14,146 bases of DNA, from the NCBI GenBank assembly GCA_016222925.1, contig JACRQB010000155.1:1-14146 (forward strand), given 5' to 3'. Both the position numbers and the translations under genes were made by a program. This document shows positions 6,324 to 13,331 of this stretch, in pieces. Below the pieces are notes generated by a model. It worked only from the letters and a program-made list of their open reading frames with translations, did no database searches and was not told where the DNA came from. Source of the stretch: Nitrospirota bacterium. GTDB taxonomy: Bacteria > Nitrospirota > Nitrospiria > Nitrospirales > Nitrospiraceae. Position 1 is the first letter of the stretch. The number at the start of each line of letters is the position of its first letter.

Positions 6324-7562
6324 ATGGCAAGAGTTGTGATAATTGGTGGCGGCCCTGCCGGGCTCATGGCGGCGGAAGCGGCAGCCTCAGCGGGCGCGCA
6401 CGTTGAGGTGTATGACGCGATGCCATCGGTTGGGAGAAAATTTTTACTCGCAGGAAAAGGTGGCTTGAACCTCACGCATTCAGAACCAATCGAAGCCTTT
6501 CTTTCTCGCTATGGCCAACAACGTGCATTCATCGAGCCTGCGATTCGGTCGTTTCCCCCGAGCGCCTTGCGGGATTGGGCTCGTGAAATGGGTGTAAACA
6601 CATTCGTCGGTACGTCTGGACGAATCTTTCCCACTGACCTGAAAGCGGCTCCGCTCTTGCGCGCCTGGTTGCGCCGGTTGCGACAAGCCGGCGTACAGTT
6701 CCATGTCAGACATCGGTGGCGCGGATGGGATGAAGAGGGCAGGGTGCAGTTCACCACTCCACAAGAGCTGGTTCGTGCTCACGCCGACGCCGTGGTCTTG
6801 GCGTTGGGCGGCGGCAGTTGGCCGCACCTCGGCTCCGACGCCGCATGGACTCACATTCTGACTGAGCACAAGGTACTGATCGCTCCGCTAAAGCCGGCCA
6901 ATTGTGGATTTGATGTACGGTGGAGCGAGCACTTTCGGACGAAGTTTGCCGGACAGCCAGTGAAGACCGTCGAAGTCACCGCAAAGACCGTGGACGGGAT
7001 CGTGATCTGCCAACGGGGAGAGTTTGTCGTCACGGAGACCGGTGTGGAAGGAGGCGTGATCTATACTGTCTCAAGCCATGTTCGCGATGCCATCGCCACG
7101 GAAGGAACGGCCGCACTGTGGCTCGATCTCGCCCCGGATCGATCGCTGCAGCAACTCACAAAGGATCTTTCAAGACCGCGTGGGAAACGTACGATGGCGA
7201 CGCATCTCACACGGTGCGCCGGTGTCGCGGGAGTCAAAGCCGGTCTCCTGCGTGAAGTGGTGTCGAAAGACGTGTTGGCGGACTCTGCTCGCCTGGCCTC
7301 AGCCATCAAATCCATCTCGCTCACACTCACAGCGCCTCGACCACTGGCAGAAGCCATCAGCACGGCCGGCGGTGTCTCATGTGAGGCGCTCGATAACCGC
7401 CTGATGCTTCGAGCACGTTCCGGTGTCTTTTGCGCGGGCGAAATGTTGGATTGGGAAGCGCCGACCGGAGGGTATCTGCTCACTGGTTGCCTGGCGACCG
7501 GACATCTCGCCGGGACCGCAGCAGCCGCGTGGGCTCACGCACATCCTGCGCAGCCTACCTGA
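6324..7562 (+). CDS. FAD-dependent oxidoreductase, HI0933/YhiN-like (PP_4765-type)
   Basis: The 412-residue flavoprotein opens with the Rossmann FAD-binding motif VVIIGGGPAGLMAAE at residues 4-18. The family signature follows: GRKFLLAGKGGLNLTHSE at residues 37-54. ALGGGSWPHLGSD lies near the middle, and the C-terminal FAD-contact region GEMLDWEAPTGGYLLTGCL is at about 372-390. The wording of the C-terminus and the length point to the PP_4765 subgroup rather than BaiN. It should be a cytoplasmic, FAD-containing enzyme; no substrate is established for this subgroup as far as I know. The start is preceded by only a weak GAGAG-like ribosome site. It has its own promoter-like sequence and converges on the lipoprotein gene, so it appears monocistronic. 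Confidence 0.88.
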   Translation: MARVVIIGGGPAGLMAAEAAASAGAHVEVYDAMPSVGRKFLLAGKGGLNLTHSEPIEAFLSRYGQQRAFIEPAIRSFPPSALRDWAREMGVNTFVGTSGRIFPTDLKAAPLLRAWLRRLRQAGVQFHVRHRWRGWDEEGRVQFTTPQELVRAHADAVVLALGGGSWPHLGSDAAWTHILTEHKVLIAPLKPANCGFDVRWSEHFRTKFAGQPVKTVEVTAKTVDGIVICQRGEFVVTETGVEGGVIYTVSSHVRDAIATEGTAALWLDLAPDRSLQQLTKDLSRPRGKRTMATHLTRCAGVAGVKAGLLREVVSKDVLADSARLASAIKSISLTLTAPRPLAEAISTAGGVSCEALDNRLMLRARSGVFCAGEMLDWEAPTGGYLLTGCLATGHLAGTAAAAWAHAHPAQPT

Positions 7563-7582
7563 GATATCATGCTGTTCAGTCA

Positions 7583-7606
7583 GGCGTGATGCGTCCGCAT
7601 CACGCC
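7583..7606. terminator. GC-rich hairpin between convergent genes
   Basis: GGCGTGATGCG (7583-7593) and CGCATCACGCC (7596-7606) are perfect inverse complements, giving a 10-bp stem with a 4-nt loop. It sits just after the flavoprotein stop and includes the stop codon of the minus-strand lipoprotein gene (7600-7602). No T-run follows in either direction, so termination is likely but not certain. Confidence 0.5.
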
Positions 7607-8313
7607 AATAACCAGTTCCAGATTTTTGAAAGCCAGCTGGTGATCATTTCGATCCAGGAGTCGATTGTCGACGGTGGATCAATCTTCACAGAGGGTGATG
7701 GTGCTGCAGCCTTGATAAGAGCGGGACTCGGAGGAGGGGGGGCAGCTTGTGCAACCTGTGTCGGTTCGGAATTCTGAGTCGGCACGACTGAAGATATGGA
7801 CTCTTCAGAGATAACCGGCTCGGTTATGACGAGTTTCTCTCTTTCCGAATCCATCATCACAGATGCTTGGGGCCGTTCTATTTGCTCCTTGTACTGAGCG
7901 ACCTTGGTTTGCAAGGAGACGCTCTCTTGCCGAATATCCACGATCTTACGCGCCAGCTGCCAACTCTGGTTCATCAAGGTCGCCACCTGTATCTTCAGCG
8001 ACGCGAGTGCATCCTCCGCTCGCTGTCTCATAATCGGCAGCTGTTCTTCTTCTCGCTGAATCGCGGCCCGCAGTTCAGACATGGCGGCATCTTCACGTCG
8101 GTTCGAAGACTGTAGTCCTGCGATCTCCTGATCCAGCTCCTTGACGTCTCCGCGTACCGCTTCCAAGGCTTGAGTCTGTTCCAGCGTCTCCGCCTTGACC
8201 TTTTCGTACGTACTCCGACTGACACAGCCGACCTCCAAGAATACAACCGCGGCGAGCACACAGAAGACAACTCGTTGAACGGCTAGAGACCTGGTGCCGG
8301 TAGGACGTGTCAT
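7600..8313 (-). CDS. Probable coiled-coil lipoprotein with Trp-rich C-terminus
   Basis: The 237-residue product begins with a basic N-terminus and a hydrophobic stretch (VVFCVLAAVVFLEVGC). Cys30 follows Val-Gly, a lipobox-like site, though Glu rather than Leu sits at -3. After it comes a long charged heptad-rich helix (about 35-150: many Glu/Gln/Arg, QREEEQLPIMRQRAEDALASL) typical of coiled coils in envelope lipoproteins. A Pro/Ser/Ala-rich linker (AAPPPPSPALIK) leads to a short amphipathic end with four Trp residues (DSWIEMITSWLSKIWNWLLA). This end could insert into or bind a membrane. Start ATG 8313 has GAGG about 8 nt upstream. Expected location is the inner or outer membrane facing the periplasm. 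Function is unknown; it is not adjacent to a recognisable secretion or division operon. Confidence 0.72.
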   Translation of the reverse strand: MTRPTGTRSLAVQRVVFCVLAAVVFLEVGCVSRSTYEKVKAETLEQTQALEAVRGDVKELDQEIAGLQSSNRREDAAMSELRAAIQREEEQLPIMRQRAEDALASLKIQVATLMNQSWQLARKIVDIRQESVSLQTKVAQYKEQIERPQASVMMDSEREKLVITEPVISEESISSVVPTQNSEPTQVAQAAPPPPSPALIKAAAPSPSVKIDPPSTIDSWIEMITSWLSKIWNWLLA

Positions 8314-8487
8314 AGGTCATGCCTCATGGGTTAGCCAAACTGCAACCCTTGCGACCGAGTTTGCAGTCGGTCCGGTGAGTAGCTACGCGTAAGATGTACA
8401 CAGTTGATGGCAATCCGTCAACCATGCTCACTCTCTCTTCGAAGCACACTTGGATAACCAGTCGGAGTGTGCGTACTATGGGCCATC

Positions 8488-9090
8488 ATGTCATCTGATG
8501 CGGCCATGTCCATTCGGCTCCCCCCGGAGTGTGAGCCCGCTCTCTTGGAACGATTTCTCAAGGCCGAAGCCATGGCGCTGTGGACCGTACGGTCAGCGCG
8601 TTTACAGGACGTGCCTCCCAACGTCTATACCTTTCTCAGAAAACACGAGGAGGATGAGCAGCAGCATCTGGCACAATTTGAAACCATGATTGGCCGTCAG
8701 CCTCGTGAACGGGAACGGCTTCCGTCTGTGCCACGACAATGGCCGGCCTTGGCTGTTCAGATCTATGGCTATGAGTCAGTGGGTTTAGAATTTGCGAGGT
8801 TGCTTCTGCCGCTGCGACCGGACCTCTCCTCTATTCTTGAAGACGAGATCGTTCACGTAGGGTTCTTCGAAGATGAGGTGCACCGTATCCTGAGAGGGAA
8901 GGGTGAGCCTGCTGAACAGGCACGGATCTCTGCCCGTGCGTGGTGGCGGAAGCTACCCCGAACCGTCAATCGGTATTTGGAGGCGCCGGTGCTCGAGCCA
9001 TTTCGACTGATACTGGCGACTCAGATTCTCACAGCAGTCGAGCAACGATTTATCGGAAGTGGACTTCTGAAGGGCAGGATGGACCCATAG
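8488..9090 (+). CDS. Ferritin-like di-iron domain protein
   Basis: From ATG 8488 the protein has 200 residues; GTG 8467 and ATG 8506 are alternative starts and no ribosome site decides. Two E-x2-H elements stand out: Glu57-x2-His60 (HEEDEQQHLAQFE) and Glu120-x2-His123 (EDEIVHVGFFEDE). Glu27 (LKAEAMALW) and Glu96 (YGYESVGLE) complete a four-helix di-iron set, the pattern of ferritin-like proteins such as rubrerythrin, ferritin and related hydroxylase domains. No rubredoxin-type Cys motif is present. The protein could bind iron, or oxidise a substrate as a di-iron enzyme. It ends 7 bp from the accA stop on the other strand, leaving no room for a terminator. A role in iron or peroxide handling is an inference from the fold. 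Confidence 0.75.
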   Translation: MSSDAAMSIRLPPECEPALLERFLKAEAMALWTVRSARLQDVPPNVYTFLRKHEEDEQQHLAQFETMIGRQPRERERLPSVPRQWPALAVQIYGYESVGLEFARLLLPLRPDLSSILEDEIVHVGFFEDEVHRILRGKGEPAEQARISARAWWRKLPRTVNRYLEAPVLEPFRLILATQILTAVEQRFIGSGLLKGRMDP

Positions 9091-9097
9091 AAGGGAA

Positions 9098-10069
9098 TCA
9101 AGCTTGGCCGGAGGGTAAGCCGGTGACGGCCCCCATCTTGCGATACTTCTGCTCCCGCCGTGCAAGAAGTTGCTCGACGGGTAGATCAAGCAGATCAAAC
9201 AGTTGGTTCGTCAGCGCCTTTCCGACCAGGTCGCAGACGGCTCGCGGCTCACGATGCGCACCGCCCAACGGTTCAGGAACAATCGTATCGATCACGCCAA
9301 GCTCAAACAGATCGTTCGCAGTCATTTTCAATGCTGAGGCGGCATCGGGAATCTTTTCTGGATTGTCCCAGAGAATCGCGGCACAGCCTTCCGGGGAAAT
9401 AACCGAATAGACCGAATGTTCCAGCATCAAGACACGGTCGGCGACGCCGAGAGCTAGAGCCCCCCCGCTTCCCCCTTCACCGATGACCACAGCAATAATC
9501 GGCACGGTCAAGCGGGACATGACAAACAAATTTCTAGCGATGGCTTCAGCTTGCCCACGCTCCTCGGCACCGATACCGGGATAGGCACCGGGCGTATCGA
9601 TAAAGGTCATGATCGGGCGACTGAACTTCTCCGCCATCTTCATCAGGCGAAGGGCCTTCCGATACCCTTCTGGGTTGGGCATACCGAAGTTGCGTTGCAT
9701 GCGCTCTTTGAGTGTCTTGCCTTTTTGATGACCGATAATCATTACCGGCCGGTCGTTGAATCGGGCAAACCCTCCCACGATGGCCCGATCGTCTCCAAAC
9801 ACACGGTCGCCGTGCAGCTCGAGAAAATCTCGCGTCAACTCATTGATATAGTCCAGCGTGCTTGGGCGTTGAGGGTGGCGGGCCAGTTGCGTTCGCTGCC
9901 AGGGGGTCAGGTTTTTGTAGAGCTCGTGCTCGACTTGCGCCAATTTGGTGCGCAGCTTCCGAATGTCGTTCTGTGAAGACGACTTGCCGCTGGTGGCCGC
10001 GGCGGATAGCTTCTCGATCTTTTCTTCGATCTCACGGATCGGCTTTTCAAATTCAAGGTAGTCGCGCAT
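9098..10069 (-). CDS. accA: Acetyl-CoA carboxylase carboxyltransferase subunit alpha
   Basis: AccA with AccD transfers the carboxyl group from biotin on AccB to acetyl-CoA, giving malonyl-CoA for fatty acid synthesis in the cytoplasm. The 323-residue length is normal for the family. Visible landmarks: the N-terminal YLEFEKPIREIEEKI helix, LDYINELTRDFLELHGDR at 72-88, and FIDTPGAYPGIGAEERGQ at 156-173. GEGGSGGALALG (197-208) forms an oxyanion loop, and SVISPEGCAAILW follows. Start ATG 10069 has AGGA about 10 nt upstream. It lies 46 bp downstream of the dnaE reading frames on the same strand, an arrangement also known from other bacteria (dnaE-accA), so the two are probably cotranscribed. No sign of damage here. 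Confidence 0.97.
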   Translation of the reverse strand: MRDYLEFEKPIREIEEKIEKLSAAATSGKSSSQNDIRKLRTKLAQVEHELYKNLTPWQRTQLARHPQRPSTLDYINELTRDFLELHGDRVFGDDRAIVGGFARFNDRPVMIIGHQKGKTLKERMQRNFGMPNPEGYRKALRLMKMAEKFSRPIMTFIDTPGAYPGIGAEERGQAEAIARNLFVMSRLTVPIIAVVIGEGGSGGALALGVADRVLMLEHSVYSVISPEGCAAILWDNPEKIPDAASALKMTANDLFELGVIDTIVPEPLGGAHREPRAVCDLVGKALTNQLFDLLDLPVEQLLARREQKYRKMGAVTGLPSGQA

Positions 10070-10115
10070 AGCCCCAATTCCTGGAATAATCAGCCAACCG
10101 GCCCAACTAAGGCCC

Positions 10116-10904
10116 CTAGGATAGCAAAGAAAGAGCCCCTTTGCCTAGCACTTCCTCAACCTCCGACACAAAGTGATCACTGGGACACACGGTCAGGTTG
10201 GGGAGAGGATTTGTTTCGGCTTCCCAATTTGCATCGGTTCGAAACAACATGGAGATCGTGGTGCTGCCGGGATGTCGCAGGAAGACGTCACGCAAACGAG
10301 GCAATTGCTGAGGGAGCTCCGGACGATCCATGAGGCTGATGCGGATGCGCTTGATCGCCTGCATCTGCACCTCGGCCAGCGGTTCGATCTTGCCGCCACG
10401 GATTTTGGTGCCTTTGTCGCCACGATCGATCGTACCCGTGATACGAACGATCCGCTCCGGTGCGATCAACTCACCGGCCGTCCTGAACAAATCGGGGAAC
10501 ACAATCACCTCCGTGGTCCCATGTAAATCTTCCACCGTGAGGTAGGCCATCCGATCGCCCTTCTTCGTCAGCATCGATTTGACCAAGGCGATAATGCCGC
10601 AGATCTTTACCTCGCTGCCGTCCCCGCAGTCTTTCAATCCCGCGGTCGTCGTGGTCGACAAGGCACTCAACGTCGCTTCGTAGCGGGTGAGGGGATGGGC
10701 GGAAATATAGAACCCGGTCAGCTCTCGTTCGTACTTCAATCGTTGCACTTGATCCCATTCTGCGATCGAAGGCAGCGGGGAAGTCGGCAAGGCCGTGGTG
10801 GTGGTGTGGCCATTCAGCTCCTCACCGAAGATGCTGGTCTGTCCAAGATCGCGTTCACGTTGTACTGCAGCGCCCTCCTCCACGGCTTGATCGAGCACCG
10901 CCAT
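10116..10904 (-). CDS. dnaE: DnaE segment 3: OB fold and C-terminal region
   Basis: Family sequence starts at about 10922 (AKRSQLM) and runs through MAVLDQAVEEGAAVQRERDLGQ and the FG-type loop GQTSIFGEEL. ERELTGFYISAHPLTRYE follows, then the OB fold KICGIIALVKSMLTKKGDRM with YLTVEDLHGTTEVIVFPDLF. The segment ends with the tau/beta-interacting C-terminal region, terminating EVLGKGALSLLS at TAG 10116. The end looks complete. Missing before it is the helix-hairpin-helix stretch and the FDLC-type region, about 75-80 residues in a normal protein. The first ATG of the segment (10904) gives 262 residues but is an interior Met rather than a real start. Confidence 0.88.
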   Translation of the reverse strand: MAVLDQAVEEGAAVQRERDLGQTSIFGEELNGHTTTTALPTSPLPSIAEWDQVQRLKYERELTGFYISAHPLTRYEATLSALSTTTTAGLKDCGDGSEVKICGIIALVKSMLTKKGDRMAYLTVEDLHGTTEVIVFPDLFRTAGELIAPERIVRITGTIDRGDKGTKIRGGKIEPLAEVQMQAIKRIRISLMDRPELPQQLPRLRDVFLRHPGSTTISMLFRTDANWEAETNPLPNLTVCPSDHFVSEVEEVLGKGALSLLS

Positions 10905-11491
10905 AAGTTGTGAGCGCTTGGCAGCACTTTAATGTCCAGGTCCCGACATTCGGTGAAATACCCAACCAGTTTATCCTGATTGCCCATGTCGGTCGTCATC
11001 AGGGCCGCCATGAATTCGGTCGGGTAGTGGGCTTTTAAATAACCCGTCTGATAACACACAACAGCATAGGCTGCCGCATGCGATTTATTGAAGCCATATC
11101 CGGCGAATTTTTGAATCAGTTCATAGAGCTTATCCGCTTTTTTCTCAGGAATATTCTTATGTTTTGCGCCATCAAGAAACTTGGCCCGCAACTTTTCCAT
11201 CTCTTCGGGCTTCTTTTTGCCCATCGCTCGACGAAGGATATCGGCTTGGCCCAACGAGAACCCGGCCATCTTGTTGGCGATCGCCATGACTTGCTCTTGG
11301 TAGACGATCACGCCATAGGTATCCTTGAGGATCGGCTCCAGTTCCGGCAGTTCATAGGCGATGGGCACCTTCCCCTGCTTTCGCTTGATAAAATCAGGGA
11401 TAAGATCCATCGGCCCTGGTCGGTACAGTGCAATAATGGCGATGATGTCTTCAAACCGGTCCGGCTTGAGGCCCGTCAGGAGATCCCGCAT
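10814..11491 (-). CDS. dnaE: DnaE segment 2: fingers
   Basis: From the first ATG (11491) this frame gives 225 residues, but family sequence begins further upstream, at about 11575, with EPFDDPATFALLSSGKTTG and FQLESSG. It carries MRDLLTGLKP, FEDIIAIIALYRPGPMDLIP, VIVYQEQVM, LRRAMGKKKPEEM and the conserved FNKSHAAAYAVVCYQTGYLKA. YFTECRDLDIKVLP is the last genuine part; after about 10921 the translation (SAHNLWRCSIK and on) is out of frame and unrelated. These are the incoming-nucleotide and fingers elements of the C-family polymerase core. On its own the segment has no known function. There is no ribosome site of note at 11491, supporting the view that it is an interior piece of dnaE. Confidence 0.88.
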   Translation of the reverse strand: MRDLLTGLKPDRFEDIIAIIALYRPGPMDLIPDFIKRKQGKVPIAYELPELEPILKDTYGVIVYQEQVMAIANKMAGFSLGQADILRRAMGKKKPEEMEKLRAKFLDGAKHKNIPEKKADKLYELIQKFAGYGFNKSHAAAYAVVCYQTGYLKAHYPTEFMAALMTTDMGNQDKLVGYFTECRDLDIKVLPSAHNLWRCSIKPWRRALQYNVNAILDRPASSVRS

Positions 11492-11535
11492 ACCGGAGCT
11501 TTCAAGCTGGAACAGCCCCGTGGTTTTTCCCGAGC

Positions 11536-13209
11536 TCAGTAGGGCAAAGGTAGCCGGATCGTCAAAGGGCTCGAGTACTGGGTCACAATTTCGTCATTAG
11601 CACCTTTATAGAGCGGCACGTGGTCGGTGAGCGGTCCTTCGGAGATCACGACGCCGGCCGCATGGGTCGAGGCATGACGAGCCAAGCCTTCGAGCGATTG
11701 CGCGTTGGCCATGAGCTCTTTGACCTTCGGATCCGTCTCCACCAACTCGCGCAAGCGAGGCTCGGTTTCTACAGCCTGTTGTAACGTGATATTCAATTGG
11801 TTGGGAATGAGCTTGGCCACCTTGTCGGCATCCGCGTAGGACATCTCCAGCACACGGCCCACATCGCGGATCGCCGCCTTGGCGCCGAGTGTTCCAAATG
11901 TGATGATCTGCGCGACGTGGTCGGGGCCATACTTGTCCACCACATAGTTGATCACTTCCCCGCGCCGGTCCATGCAGAAATCCATATCGATATCAGGAAG
12001 CGAGACGCGTTCAGGATTCAAGAAACGCTCGAACAACAGGGTATAGACGAGCGGATCAAGGTCGGTAATGCGCAAGGCATAGGCCACAAGACTGCCGGCG
12101 GCAGAGCCCCGCCCCGGCCCTACTGGAATCCGTTTTGATCGAGCGAAGCGGATAATGTCCCAGACAATGAGAAAGTAGCCGGCAAATCCCATCGAGCAGA
12201 TCACCATCAATTCTTCTCGGAGACGCTGATCGTAGACAGCGGACGCGACCCGGCTGGGCCTTTCTTTTAATCGTTCCTTCAGCCCGGCGAGCGCGAGATG
12301 TTCCAGATAGGACTCACGATCCTTGAATCCTTCAGGAATTCGGTACTGTGGGAGATATGTTTTGTTCAGCGGGAGATCGAGATCGCAGTGGTCCGCAATG
12401 CGGCGGGTGTTCGTCACAGCGCCAGGAAACTCTGCAAACGCCGGGGCGATCTCCTCTGTCGATTTGACATACAGCTGATCCGTGTCGAATTTCATCCGGT
12501 TCGGATCGCTCACCGTTTTTCCGGTCTGCAGACACAACATCAATTCATGCGGCCGCGAGTCTTCCTTCTTCAGATAGTGACAATCATTGGTGCCGGCGAG
12601 AGGGATCCCAAGTTTCTTATGGATCTCCATGAGTCCGGCATTGGCAATCCGCTGGTGATCAAGTCCGTTGGCCTGCACCTCGAGATAAAAATGATCTTTG
12701 CCGAAAATTTCCTGAAATTCACCGGCTGCCGCCATCGCGCCGGCCATATCGCTCTGGCCAATCAGATAGGGGATTTCACCGCTCAGGCAACCGGAGAGAG
12801 CGATAATCCCATCGTGGTGTAGCTTGAGTAGCTCCTTATCAATCCGTGGTTTGTAGTAAAATCCTTCAAGGTATCCTTTACTCACAAGCTTGATAAGATT
12901 CTGATAGCCGGTGAGATTTCTCGCGAGAAGGATCAAATGGTAGTAATCGTTATGTGCAAGCCCGCTGTCTTTCTTGGCATGCCGACTTCCTAAGGCCATA
13001 TAGGCTTCACAGCCGATGATCGGCTTGACGCCCACCTCTTTGGCTTTGCGATAAAATTCCACCGCGCCGAACATATTGCCATGGTCGGTCATGGCCACCG
13101 CCGGCTGGTCGAAGGCCTTGATCTGCCGAACCAGCGGCTCGATCTGATTCGCACCGTCAAGGAGGCTGAACTGGGTATGGAGATGCAGATGAACAAAAGA
13201 GGAAGCCAC
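11536..13209 (-). CDS. dnaE: DnaE segment 1: PHP domain and palm
   Basis: This 557-residue segment starts at GTG 13209. The PHP domain opens with HLHTQFSLLDG (His7, His9) and continues through MTDHGNMFGAVEF, IGCEAYMALG and NDCHYLKKED. The polymerase core follows with GPGRGSAAGSLVAYAL and LPDIDMDFCMDRR, where Asp406 and Asp408 match E. coli catalytic Asp401 and Asp403. Then come FGTLGAKAAIRDVGR and RHASTHAAGVVIS. True family sequence ends at about Tyr545 (DEIVTQY); the last dozen residues (SSPLTIRLPLPY) are out-of-frame read-through to a TGA at 11536. The next element of a normal protein, the strand with KMDFLGL that holds the third catalytic Asp, is absent. Without it this segment could retain PHP function but not polymerisation. 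Confidence 0.9.
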   Translation of the reverse strand: MASSFVHLHLHTQFSLLDGANQIEPLVRQIKAFDQPAVAMTDHGNMFGAVEFYRKAKEVGVKPIIGCEAYMALGSRHAKKDSGLAHNDYYHLILLARNLTGYQNLIKLVSKGYLEGFYYKPRIDKELLKLHHDGIIALSGCLSGEIPYLIGQSDMAGAMAAAGEFQEIFGKDHFYLEVQANGLDHQRIANAGLMEIHKKLGIPLAGTNDCHYLKKEDSRPHELMLCLQTGKTVSDPNRMKFDTDQLYVKSTEEIAPAFAEFPGAVTNTRRIADHCDLDLPLNKTYLPQYRIPEGFKDRESYLEHLALAGLKERLKERPSRVASAVYDQRLREELMVICSMGFAGYFLIVWDIIRFARSKRIPVGPGRGSAAGSLVAYALRITDLDPLVYTLLFERFLNPERVSLPDIDMDFCMDRRGEVINYVVDKYGPDHVAQIITFGTLGAKAAIRDVGRVLEMSYADADKVAKLIPNQLNITLQQAVETEPRLRELVETDPKVKELMANAQSLEGLARHASTHAAGVVISEGPLTDHVPLYKGANDEIVTQYSSPLTIRLPLPY

Positions 13210-13331
13210 GAAAAGTACACCTCGTTATGGGATTGTAGTGAGGGTGCAATAAGGAGTCAACGACAGACCTGGAAGAAGGAAATCATCTCATAAAGTGACG
13301 CCGTCGAAACACCATGTAATGTGAGAGATTG

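Larger units (their letters stand above)
10116..13209 (-). pseudogene. dnaE: dnaE, DNA polymerase III alpha subunit, interrupted by two internal deletions
   Basis: Read together, three adjacent minus-strand segments make one replicative polymerase in the correct order. At about 11575 the chain leaves DEIVTQY and resumes in another frame with EPFDDPATFALLSSG. At about 10921 it leaves CRDLDIKVLP and resumes with AKRSQLMAVLDQ. Compared with the remembered E. coli protein, about 50 and about 75-80 residues are missing. The total of about 1030 codons plus the gaps gives the usual length near 1150-1160. Neighbouring accA marks it as the housekeeping copy. As written it cannot yield a complete polymerase, so either the assembly is wrong or another dnaE exists. 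GTG 13209 with GAGGTG upstream is the start. Confidence 0.85.

Noticed and set aside
9551..9976. 141-residue plus-strand open frame opposite accA
   Set aside because: Shadow of a strongly conserved gene; no start context and no recognisable domain.
11797..12822. Plus-strand open frames of 113 and 174 residues opposite dnaE
   Set aside because: Both mirror conserved polymerase motifs on the other strand and have no independent support.
10814..13209. dnaE pieces as natural split polymerase genes (as in cyanobacterial intein-split DnaE)
   Set aside because: No intein motifs at the ends, the segments abut directly, and conserved core residues are missing rather than divided.
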